Below, one piece after another: positions 1 to 5,535 of a DNA stretch of 5,535 bases. The stretch is from JAWXBM01 sp037968555 (GTDB lineage Bacteria > Pseudomonadota > Gammaproteobacteria > Xanthomonadales > SZUA-36): assembly GCA_037968555.1 (NCBI GenBank), contig JBBKVS010000179.1, forward strand, positions 1 to 5,535. Direction: 5' to 3'. The position numbers and the translations under genes are program-made. Under the pieces are notes generated by a model. The model was given only the letters and a program-made list of their open reading frames with translations, did not search any database and was not told where the DNA came from. Positions within the stretch are counted from its first letter, which is position 1. Every line of letters begins with the position of its first letter.

Positions 1-800
1 AACAGCACCAGTAAAACCAGCACCACCGCCAGCGAGGCCAAAATACTGCGAAGTTTGGCTTCAGCCTGTATGGATTGCTGAAGCTCGACCCCGAATGGAC
101 CCACTCCCGTGATATCCAGATTCAATCCGGCCTGTTCTGGCAAGTCCATAAACGCAGCTCTGACCTCTGCCATGGCCTCGGCCTGCGCTTTAAGATCGGT
201 GCCCACCGCACGGGTTTCGGCCAACAGCACGGTGCTACCGTCTGCAGCGACCCAAAGCACTTCACCGCTGTTACTGGCTGTTGCGTCAGTGCCAGAGCCA
301 GGCGCCAACTGCTGCAACAAATCCAGGCTGGCCAGGAAAGGGTCTGCAGCCACCAGCTTCACCAGGCTGGTACTGCCAGCCAGGGCCAGATCCTGCAGCC
401 GGTTTTGCAGCGCCCGGGATAAGGAATCGGTGGAATAGTCCAGGTCCAGCATCAAGGGGTAGCGGCTGCGAACGGGTTCGGGAACCGCATCGGCACCGGG
501 GCCGGCTTCGCCGTTCAAAACCTGCACGAATTCTGGCGACTCACTCAATACAGCCTGCAGGCTGCGGCTGGCTTCCTGACGCTGCGCCAGCTCCCCCCCC
601 GCAATGCCCACGACCATCAGGCGTGAGCCTGGCCCACTGCCCAATTGCTGCAAGAGGATTTCATTGCTAGCGCCGCCGCCACGAGGCAGGAAGGCACCCA
701 AATCGAAGCTCAGTTGCAATTTCAGTGTCAATATCAACGACAGCGAAGCAATAATCACCAGCCACACCAAAGTTCGATGATAGGCAGGCGAATGAATCAT
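1..800 (-). CDS. MMPL/RND-family exporter, N-terminal part (runs off the left edge)
   Basis: This reading frame is open from the ATG at 800 to the window edge, giving 266 codons with no stop, so only the N-terminal part is present; full-length MMPL exporters in such loci are usually around 750-800 residues. Visible architecture: a short cytoplasmic tail, transmembrane helix 1 at about residues 10-26 (LVWLVIIASLSLILTL), a large soluble periplasmic segment at about 27-248 that starts with FDLGAFLP, then a TGVGPFGVELQQSI stretch (231-244) leading into transmembrane helix 2 from about residue 252. One TM helix, a roughly 220-residue porter-like domain and then a TM bundle is the layout of MMPL/RND pumps. 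The start overlaps the stop of the LolA-like gene (ATGA), implying translational coupling. Likely role, from the family and locus context: inner-membrane export of the aryl polyene or its lipid conjugate. A run of eight G (coding strand) lies at residues 67-70. The family call is firm; the substrate is inferred. Confidence 0.85.
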   Translation of the reverse strand, partial: MIHSPAYHRTLVWLVIIASLSLILTLKLQLSFDLGAFLPRGGGASNEILLQQLGSGPGSRLMVVGIAGGELAQRQEASRSLQAVLSESPEFVQVLNGEAGPGADAVPEPVRSRYPLMLDLDYSTDSLSRALQNRLQDLALAGSTSLVKLVAADPFLASLDLLQQLAPGSGTDATASNSGEVLWVAADGSTVLLAETRAVGTDLKAQAEAMAEVRAAFMDLPEQAGLNLDITGVGPFGVELQQSIQAEAKLRSILASLAVVLVLLVL

Positions 801-1420
801 TCGGCAGACATCGGCAAAGCTGTCTGCAATTCCATCAATTGCCACTCTTGCGCATCAAACTGGATACGAATGGACTGAATCGACGTCTTTCCACCTTTCA
901 CTTCAATACTTTGCAAGTGTTTGGCAACGCGCTTGGCTCGCGGCTGCAACAGCAAATTCCAGTCACATTCGCTGCCATCCAGAGTGCTTATAAAATCGGC
1001 ATCCAGGCGCGAATTATCGCCCGCCAATAAAGCTTCGATGCCCCCCAACAAGGCTAACATCATACGATTGGATTTCAGTGAAATGCGTTGTGTACGCCCC
1101 TCACGGCTGACCTCAACCGATTGCTGGTTCACCCGCATGGTTTCGCGAAAAGGCGTCTCTATGCTCTTGATCATCTGGCCGGGAGACAGGTACTCCAACT
1201 GGCCAGACAACAACAAAGGCTCTTTCAGCATGGCGCTGTGTCTTTGCTCGGTAAATGCAACGCTTGCGGGTGGTGTCACTGCGGCATTGGCTATCACCGT
1301 TGTCAGACTCAGCTCTGTAGCCTGCACAATCGGACTGCCGAGCAGCAGTAGCAGGTAAAGTCCCAGCTTTAGGGTGTAGCGCTTCAAATCCTTGGTCTCA
1401 TCACTGATCCTGCCTCTCAT
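797..1420 (-). CDS. LolA-like periplasmic carrier protein of an aryl polyene locus
   Basis: This is a 207-residue protein with a clear Sec signal: basic n-region (LKRYTLK), hydrophobic core at about 17-31 rich in Leu, and a probable cleavage site after VQA (residue 34). There is no lipobox cysteine, so it should be a soluble periplasmic protein. The mature part has LolA-like features: an FTEQRHSAML segment (56-65), LSGQLEYLSPGQM (71-83), an ETPF turn (88-91), and later alternating beta-type segments, including one around a single cysteine (C152) and the C-terminal IQSIRIQFDAQEWQ. LolA folds are open beta-barrels that carry lipid-linked cargo across the periplasm. Between an AMP ligase and an MMPL pump it most likely hands the polyene-lipid product on, rather than serving as the housekeeping lipoprotein carrier. 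The start overlaps the ligase end by 20 bp; AAGG lies 6 nt before the ATG. The next gene overlaps its stop by ATGA. Confidence 0.82.
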   Translation of the reverse strand: MRGRISDETKDLKRYTLKLGLYLLLLLGSPIVQATELSLTTVIANAAVTPPASVAFTEQRHSAMLKEPLLLSGQLEYLSPGQMIKSIETPFRETMRVNQQSVEVSREGRTQRISLKSNRMMLALLGGIEALLAGDNSRLDADFISTLDGSECDWNLLLQPRAKRVAKHLQSIEVKGGKTSIQSIRIQFDAQEWQLMELQTALPMSAE

Positions 1421-2774
1421 CTTTGGCCTTGCGTGCTGTCAGTATGGCCTGAACCGCCTTGAGCGGCAGTTTGCCGGTCTCATTTCGGGGTAGTGCAGCA
1501 ACAAATACGATAGGCCGTGGAATAAATACCGGGTCTACGGCTCGCAACAAGGCCTGGCGGATATCGGCCGCGACCAAGCCAGGCGCCACGATCACTGCTG
1601 CCAGCCTTTGGGAGCTTTCAGCCGGCATAAAAATCAGGCCATCACGGACCCCTTCAATGGCCAGCAAACGCCTGTTCAGATCAGCCAGGGAAGTCTTCTT
1701 GCCCGCCACATTCACTTGATCGTTTTCCCGTGCTAACCAGCGAAACTGGTGTGTACCCACCAATTCGACCTTATCCGCGAGCATCACCGGCCCCGCCAGA
1801 TGGGCTGCACTCACCCGGGTTTTCTGTTCGACCACTTGCATGTGAAAGGGTGCCGAGAGTCTCCACAATTCTTCCCGTGCCGTATTGCGTACCGCAATGA
1901 TGCCGCTTTCACTACTGCCAAAAACATCCAGAACCGGCGCCTGGTAATAAGCCTCAAATTCCACTGCCAATGATTGGGATAAAGGGGCAGTGGCGGTAAA
2001 AATGCGAGCCAGCTTTGGCAATGGCAAGGCGGAACTCATCAGCGTCCGCAAGTGCAATGGCGATGAGACCAACATTCTGGGTTCCGGCATATCACATAGC
2101 GCCGATACGATATCCTGGGGATACAGAGGATTGGCCTCACTGATTGCGAGATTGGCAAACAAGGGCATCAACACTGAGGTTTCAAGCCCCCACATGTGTT
2201 GTGCTGGCACCGTGGCCAGCACATTCGCAGGACCCGTCCAATCCTCCAACATGGCAGCACAATTGGCCTGGGTTGCAGCCACCAGGGTTTGCCAGGTCTT
2301 GATGGTTGCACTGGGGTTGCCTGTGCTTCCGGAGGTAAATGCAATAACACAACGTTGTTGCCAGGGAATCTGCGGGATTTTTTGACCCTGATCTGCGTCA
2401 GCAGTTTGATACGGGGCCGCAAGCACCGCATCTTCTTCACCCGTGCGGTAGCTGTCCGGATAGGCGGCTTCCAGGTCATCAAGGGTTTGCGGCTGTCGGT
2501 TGGGCGGCATCAAAGTGCATTGCCCGGCCATGATGGAGGCGCAAAAGGAGCGCAGGAACTCGTGCCGATTGCGATGCAGATTCAGCACAAAGCGCCGGTT
2601 CGGCAAGGTCTGCGACAAAGCCCACACACTGGCCATGAATTGCACCATGCTCACCGGGTTTTGCCGACGTTGCAGTATCAGGTCGGTAGCAAGTCTCGAG
2701 CTCAAGGGCCCGCGCTGCTGCGCCTTGTTGGCTGAAGTCTCACGGTCTTGAGGTTGTGGGTTCTGAGTGTTCAA
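1401..2774 (-). CDS. AMP-forming acyl/aryl ligase (ANL superfamily), probable 3-hydroxybenzoate:ACP ligase
   Basis: The 457-residue protein carries the adenylate-forming motifs in order: P-loop FTSGSTGNP (146-154), a substrate-pocket region around AQHMWGLE (191-198), the A5-type DVFGSSESG (283-291), the A8-type hinge RENDQVNVAGKK (349-360) and the A10 motif LPRNETGKLPLK (428-439), with the expected catalytic lysine at 435. It is shorter than typical acyl-CoA synthetases (about 500-550 aa), as expected for the compact ligases of aryl polyene loci. The P-loop lacks the usual PKG, having PSATIK instead. By analogy with xanthomonadin pathways it should adenylate 3-hydroxybenzoate and load it on the carrier protein encoded just upstream; CoA as acceptor cannot be excluded. 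Start choice: no in-frame ATG lies near the N terminus. TTG at 2774 is the best candidate, but CTG at 2816 or the TTG at 2705 (codon 24) are possible. Homology-like sequence seems to begin around residue 24. Confidence 0.85.
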   Translation of the reverse strand: MNTQNPQPQDRETSANKAQQRGPLSSRLATDLILQRRQNPVSMVQFMASVWALSQTLPNRRFVLNLHRNRHEFLRSFCASIMAGQCTLMPPNRQPQTLDDLEAAYPDSYRTGEEDAVLAAPYQTADADQGQKIPQIPWQQRCVIAFTSGSTGNPSATIKTWQTLVAATQANCAAMLEDWTGPANVLATVPAQHMWGLETSVLMPLFANLAISEANPLYPQDIVSALCDMPEPRMLVSSPLHLRTLMSSALPLPKLARIFTATAPLSQSLAVEFEAYYQAPVLDVFGSSESGIIAVRNTAREELWRLSAPFHMQVVEQKTRVSAAHLAGPVMLADKVELVGTHQFRWLARENDQVNVAGKKTSLADLNRRLLAIEGVRDGLIFMPAESSQRLAAVIVAPGLVAADIRQALLRAVDPVFIPRPIVFVAALPRNETGKLPLKAVQAILTARKAKDERQDQ

Positions 2775-2820
2775 GATAGGTATCCGGCGCCCATCCGCAT
2801 CAGGGGCCCGGATCAGCCAT
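2771..2820 (-). other. Chain of two overlapping mini-ORFs between carrier protein and ligase
   Basis: Reading the minus strand, the carrier-protein stop overlaps an ATG as TGATG (ATG at 2820). That mini-ORF encodes MADPGP and ends at TGA 2802-2800, which again overlaps an ATG as TGATG (ATG at 2800). The second mini-ORF encodes MRMGAGYLS and ends at TGA 2773-2771, which overlaps the TTG start of the ligase as TTGA. The three frames are successive. This could be a reinitiation relay, a decayed ATG start, or chance. No protein function is claimed for the peptides. Confidence 0.3.
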
Positions 2821-3086
2821 CACGCTTGCCTGGCTTGAATGAATGCATTCAGGTCCCGCAAGGTGCCAAATGCCTGTTTCAGGCTCTCATCTTCGGCTTT
2901 CATCTGTACTGCGTATTTTTGTGAGATGGCCAGTGCCAGTTCCAGAGCATCAATAGAATCCAGACCCAGGCCCTCACCAAACAATGGTGCTTCGGGTTCG
3001 ATCTCTTCAGCCTTTACATCTTCGAGATTCAACGCCTCAACGATAAGACAGGCAAGCTCGCGCTCCTGTTCTGATTGATTCTGCAT
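2820..3086 (-). CDS. Acyl carrier protein of an aryl polyene pathway
   Basis: This is an 88-residue acidic carrier protein. The phosphopantetheine attachment site is GLDSIDALEL, with Ser44 as the modified serine, followed by the helix LALAISQKY typical of carrier-protein helix II. The upstream EPEAPLFGEGLG leads into the site as in carrier proteins of aryl polyene loci. The start is the ATG at 3086: it has AAGGA at 3096-3092, about 5 nt upstream, and gives the normal carrier-protein length. The frame stays open further upstream, but that would invade the divergent gene and the promoter region and adds no carrier-like sequence. It is the first gene of the leftward operon, directly followed by the AMP ligase expected to charge it. 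It is activated by a 4'-phosphopantetheinyl transferase not encoded here. In Xanthomonas the corresponding protein is, as I recall, XanC. The role as the aryl primer/chain carrier is inferred from context. Confidence 0.9.
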   Translation of the reverse strand: MQNQSEQERELACLIVEALNLEDVKAEEIEPEAPLFGEGLGLDSIDALELALAISQKYAVQMKAEDESLKQAFGTLRDLNAFIQARQA

Positions 3087-3176
3087 GCTGTTCCTTTTGT
3101 GCCGTGTGTAATCTGTCAAAGGAATATATGATAATTTCCTTTTGCTAACCAGCACGGACCAAGGCAAATCCAATAT
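3087..3176. promoter_or_regulatory. Divergent intergenic promoter region with a central inverted repeat
   Basis: This 90-bp AT-richer gap separates the two operons and must hold both promoters if they are not read from outside. Near its centre is a perfect 7-bp inverted repeat: AAAGGAA at 3118-3124 and TTCCTTT at 3136-3142, with an 11-bp AT spacer. The spacer region gives -10-like hexamers on both strands: TATGAT at 3127-3132 on plus; TATCAT (3132-3127) or TATATT (3128-3123) on minus. No good -35 at 17 bp is seen for either, so an activator may be needed. TTCCTTTTG occurs twice on plus (3091-3099 and 3136-3144); the first copy coincides with the carrier-protein ribosome binding site. Promoter positions are inferred. 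Confidence 0.45.
3091..3096 (-). promoter_or_regulatory. Ribosome binding site of the carrier-protein gene
   Basis: Read on the minus strand, AAGGAA lies 4 nt before the ATG at 3086. It is the strongest Shine-Dalgarno match near any start in the window and fixes the carrier-protein start at 3086 against the longer open frame. Confidence 0.65.
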
Positions 3177-4478
3177 ATGAACAAAGAGCAAGCAGATGTC
3201 GTGGTAATAGGAGGGGGTCCAGCAGGCACAACTTTTGCCACACTCATGCAGAAACGGGGCTGGAAAGTCGTGCTGCTGGAAAAAGATCACCACCCCCGTT
3301 TCCACATCGGTGAATCGCTATTGCCCATGAACCTGCCTGTTTTTGAACGACTGGGAGTGCTGGAGCAGATCCAACAGTTGGGGGTGGTTAAAAATGGTGC
3401 GGATTTTACCGTTGCCAATGAAGGCAGGGAGCACCAGACATTCCATTTTGACCGGGCCCTGGGCAACAGCCCGGATCACGCATTTGAGGTAAGGCGCAGC
3501 GAATTCGACCAGGCACTTTTTGAACATTGTCGAAGTTCTGGAGTGGATGCGCGGGAAGGATACTGTGTTCGCAAGGTTAGCGCTGAATCGGGTGGCACAC
3601 ACCTGGTCGAGGCGATTGACGAACAGGGTGAGTCGCATTCCTGGCAAGCCCGGTTCCTGGTAGATGCAAGCGGGCGGGAAACTTTCCTGGCTCGTACAAA
3701 TGGTTGGAAAGAGCGCAACAAACAGCATGCCAGCGCGGCCGTTTTTGGCCACTTCAAAAATGCTCAACGACGCCCGGGCATAGACCAGGGCAATATCAGC
3801 CTCTACTGGTTTGAGCATGGTTGGATCTGGATGATCCCATTGCAAGACGACATCATGAGCATAGGGGCGGTCTGTAACCCGGCCTTTCTCAAGACCCGTA
3901 AAGGCTCTTTGAATGATTTTTTGCGCATGACACTGGACCGGGTAAGTGAAGTGAAACAGCGCATGCAGAATGCTGAGGCCATTGTCGATGCCCAGGCCAC
4001 CGGGAACTACTCCTATTTCTCCAAGGTGGTTAGCGGTAAAGGCCTGCTATTGATTGGCGATGCGTATACCTTTATTGACCCGGTTTTTTCCAGCGGCGTT
4101 TACCTGGCCATGAGTAGCGCAGAACATGCCGTACCAGTAGCAGAGTCCTGGTTGAGGCAAAAAACCTTAGGCTACAAATTGGCACAATATCGCTACCGGA
4201 AAAACCTGAAGCAAGGCCTGAAAACATTTACCTGGTTTATTTACCGTTTTAATTCTCCAGCCATGTCTGTGCTGATGAGCAACCCACGCAATGTGCTGAA
4301 GGTTGTAGATGCCGTGATCTCGATGCTGGCTGGTGATGTTTATACAAACCGGGCCGTGCAGAACCGCTTATTGGTTTTCAAAGTCATTTACTACACTTCA
4401 TGCGCCATTAACTGGCGGCGCGTGCGGACCGCCCGCAAAGCTCGCCTGGAAGGCCTGGTTCTGGATCCAGGCTTATGA
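3177..4478 (+). CDS. Flavin-dependent halogenase-family protein (tryptophan-halogenase-like)
   Basis: The 433-residue protein begins with the Rossmann FAD motif VVVIGGGPAG (8-17), followed by LLEKDHHPRFHIGESLLP (33-50), the signature segment of FADH2-dependent halogenases and close relatives. Halogenase-specific marks are present: K72 in GVVKNGADF at the position expected for the catalytic lysine; the WxWxIP motif as WIWMIP (216-221), thought to block monooxygenase chemistry; and F-I-D-P-V-F-S-S-G (299-307), matching an FxxPxxSxG pattern. DASGR (163-167) and GDA (294-296) complete the flavin site. Length fits the short halogenase-like group. The C-terminal part (about 345-420) is rich in aromatic/hydrophobic and basic residues and ends in a basic patch (RRVRTARKAR), possibly a membrane- or carrier-contact region. 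The ATG at 3177 places the FAD motif correctly; a weak AAGG lies 12 nt upstream. The stop overlaps the chorismatase start (ATGA). A flavin reductase would be needed in trans. It could instead be a non-halogenating flavin oxidoreductase, but the motifs favour halogenation of the aryl polyene or its precursor. Confidence 0.82.
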   Translation: MNKEQADVVVIGGGPAGTTFATLMQKRGWKVVLLEKDHHPRFHIGESLLPMNLPVFERLGVLEQIQQLGVVKNGADFTVANEGREHQTFHFDRALGNSPDHAFEVRRSEFDQALFEHCRSSGVDAREGYCVRKVSAESGGTHLVEAIDEQGESHSWQARFLVDASGRETFLARTNGWKERNKQHASAAVFGHFKNAQRRPGIDQGNISLYWFEHGWIWMIPLQDDIMSIGAVCNPAFLKTRKGSLNDFLRMTLDRVSEVKQRMQNAEAIVDAQATGNYSYFSKVVSGKGLLLIGDAYTFIDPVFSSGVYLAMSSAEHAVPVAESWLRQKTLGYKLAQYRYRKNLKQGLKTFTWFIYRFNSPAMSVLMSNPRNVLKVVDAVISMLAGDVYTNRAVQNRLLVFKVIYYTSCAINWRRVRTARKARLEGLVLDPGL

Positions 4479-5527
4479 ATCCGTCTAAAACCCCCACCAG
4501 TGAAGCCGGGCAAGTAATTCGAAACGAAGATTCGGCAACCGCTTTGAGCGTTCGCAGCGGCAACGAGATTAATCAAGCGCCGTCTGATGGCGCACAACTG
4601 TTGCTGGGTTTTGAGTTCGGCTGTTCAACGTCGCCCCCTGTCAATGAAGGAATCGTCAGACTAGCCCTGGAGCCGCTGACAGCCGCTTCGGGATCTGAGA
4701 GTTGGTGGTATACGGGCGCTGTTCAACATCGTCATATGGGCCCGGTGCGGATGGCAGAATGTGAGCATTTCAGTGCCCTGATTGTTGAGCTGGATGAGGC
4801 AGGCCAAAGTGACTTCAAAGCCCTTTCGCAGCAGGCTTATCTTCATTTGTTCGAAGCATTGAAAACCGCCAGGCACAATAAACCGGTACGTATCTGGAAT
4901 TACTTCGACCGCATCAATGAAGAACAGAACCAACAGGAACGCTATCGCTCATTCTCTTCTGGCCGTGCTGCCGCTTTTGCCCAATTTGACATCTTCGACT
5001 CCATTGCCCCGGTGGGTACGGCCATTGGCACCACAAACTCCAAAAAATTGATCCTGGTTGCGCTGGCTACCGATCTTCCTTTTGAAGTCATGGAAAATCC
5101 ACGCCAGGTCAGCGCCTATCACTACCCAAAATCCTATGGCCCGGACAGCCCCAAGTTCAGCCGATGCGGCTTACTGCGTCAGCCATCCGGTTCGCTGTTT
5201 TTGGTGTCGGGTACGGCCTCGGTGGTCGGTCATGACTCAACTCATCCTTTTGACAGCTCTCAGCAACTGCAGGAAACCCTGAGAAATCTCACCAAATTGC
5301 TGGAGCAGGTTCAGCCGCAGGACCGTCATACCGGCAGCTCCAAGCCCGACCCGGATACTGTTCTTCGGGTGTATCTGCGGAATCCTGAAGACCAGGCCCT
5401 GGTCGAGAATCTGTTGCAGGAGGCCTGGGGCGATCTACCCTTGCACCTGATGTTTTTGCAGGGAGACATTTGTCGCAGTGAGCTGATGATAGAAATTGAA
5501 GCTGTATCGGAATTTGGTTTGGATTAG
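4475..5527 (+). CDS. xanB2: Chorismatase, probable 3-hydroxybenzoate synthase (XanB2/Hyg5/FkbO family)
   Basis: The 350-residue protein shows the conserved blocks of chorismatases (often annotated as pteridine-dependent deoxygenase-like): RIWNYFDRIN (139-148), ERYRSFSSGRAAAF (155-168), an AIGT segment (183-186), YPKSYGPDSPKFSR (217-230), SGTASVVGH (245-253) and the C-terminal DICRSELMIEIE (331-342), which holds the acidic residues expected at the active site. The enzyme removes pyruvate from chorismate; XanB2 and Hyg5 types give 3-hydroxybenzoate, FkbO types a dihydroxycyclohexadiene acid. The aryl polyene context favours 3-hydroxybenzoate, the starter of xanthomonadin-like pigments; XanB2 of Xanthomonas also yields 4-hydroxybenzoate. 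Residues 1-40 form a polar N-terminal tail before the recognisable domain (LLLGFEFG at 42-49). The start overlaps the halogenase stop by 4 bp, implying coupled translation. Family assignment is firm. The symbol is by homology, and exact product selectivity cannot be read with certainty. Confidence 0.9.
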   Translation: MNPSKTPTSEAGQVIRNEDSATALSVRSGNEINQAPSDGAQLLLGFEFGCSTSPPVNEGIVRLALEPLTAASGSESWWYTGAVQHRHMGPVRMAECEHFSALIVELDEAGQSDFKALSQQAYLHLFEALKTARHNKPVRIWNYFDRINEEQNQQERYRSFSSGRAAAFAQFDIFDSIAPVGTAIGTTNSKKLILVALATDLPFEVMENPRQVSAYHYPKSYGPDSPKFSRCGLLRQPSGSLFLVSGTASVVGHDSTHPFDSSQQLQETLRNLTKLLEQVQPQDRHTGSSKPDPDTVLRVYLRNPEDQALVENLLQEAWGDLPLHLMFLQGDICRSELMIEIEAVSEFGLD

Positions 5528-5535
5528 GATAAGCA
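5526..5535 (+). promoter_or_regulatory. Possible ribosome binding site of a gene beyond the right edge
   Basis: AGGA (5526-5529) begins inside the chorismatase stop codon and is followed by TAAGCA up to the window end. The spacing would suit a start codon immediately past the edge, continuing the rightward operon. No start codon is visible inside the window. Confidence 0.3.

Noticed and set aside
75..670. Plus-strand open frames of 109-129 codons opposite the exporter gene
   Set aside because: Low-complexity, Gln/Arg/Pro/Ser-rich translations with no recognisable domain; the minus strand carries a coherent MMPL protein with transmembrane helices in the right places.
921..2751. Several plus-strand and alternate-frame open frames opposite the LolA-like and ligase genes
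   Set aside because: They overlap genes with clear motifs on the minus strand, have composition typical of antisense shadows, and show no family signature.
2775..2819. GC-rich spacer between carrier protein and ligase as a terminator
   Set aside because: It contains GGGCCC and GGCGCC but no stable stem followed by a T-run; the operon most likely continues through it.
3114..3119. Perfect TTGACA on the minus strand as a -35 box for the carrier-protein gene
   Set aside because: A -10 at the usual 17-bp spacing would fall on the ribosome binding site (AAGGAA), leaving no room for a transcript start before the ATG.
3087..3305. Upstream extension of the carrier-protein frame to a start at 3305
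   Set aside because: It would run through the promoter region and into the divergent halogenase gene, adds no carrier-like sequence, and ignores the well-placed ribosome binding site before 3086.
3318..3845. Minus-strand 175-codon open frame inside the halogenase gene
   Set aside because: Antisense to a protein with intact flavin and halogenase motifs; no recognisable domain and no plausible operon partner.
3177..4478. Geranylgeranyl reductase-like or generic FAD monooxygenase as an alternative call
   Set aside because: WIWMIP, the K72 context and the FxxPxxSxG pattern together fit flavin-dependent halogenases better; kept only as a minor alternative.

Overview
The window reads as one half of an aryl polyene (xanthomonadin-type) pigment locus. 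It is almost fully coding, with two divergently transcribed groups of genes separated by a 90-bp intergenic region. The gene set (DSID-type carrier protein, stand-alone acyl/aryl-AMP ligase, LolA-like periplasmic protein, MMPL exporter, chorismatase) is typical of Gram-negative proteobacteria, most likely a gammaproteobacterium. The G+C content looks moderate (judged by eye, not computed). I cannot name a genus.

Leftward operon (minus strand, read from 3086 down to 1): an 88-aa acyl carrier protein; a 457-aa AMP-forming ligase with a TTG start; a 207-aa LolA-like protein with a signal peptide, overlapping the ligase by 20 bp; and the first 266 residues of an MMPL/RND-type exporter, overlapping the LolA-like gene by ATGA and running off the left edge. 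Rightward operon (plus strand, 3177 to 5527): a 433-aa flavin-dependent halogenase-family protein and a 350-aa chorismatase (XanB2/Hyg5/FkbO family), overlapping by ATGA. An AGGA at 5526-5529, just after the last stop, suggests that another gene begins just beyond the window.

Inferred pathway: the chorismatase converts chorismate to 3-hydroxybenzoate (possibly also other products). The ligase adenylates the aromatic acid and loads it on the carrier protein. Ketosynthases, ketoreductase and dehydratase, none of which is in this window, would build the polyene. The LolA-like protein and the MMPL pump would move the product, or its lipid conjugate, towards the outer membrane. The halogenase retains the flavin, WxWxIP and catalytic-lysine signatures and would brominate or chlorinate the aryl head or an intermediate, as expected for xanthomonadin-like pigments, which are brominated.

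Points most worth a second look: the tight pairing of halogenase and chorismatase; a chain of two overlapping mini-ORFs linking the carrier-protein stop to the TTG start of the ligase; an inverted repeat in the centre of the divergent promoter region; and a run of eight G inside the exporter gene. I see no tRNA, rRNA, CRISPR, insertion sequence or convincing terminator, and no gene-free stretch longer than 90 bp.
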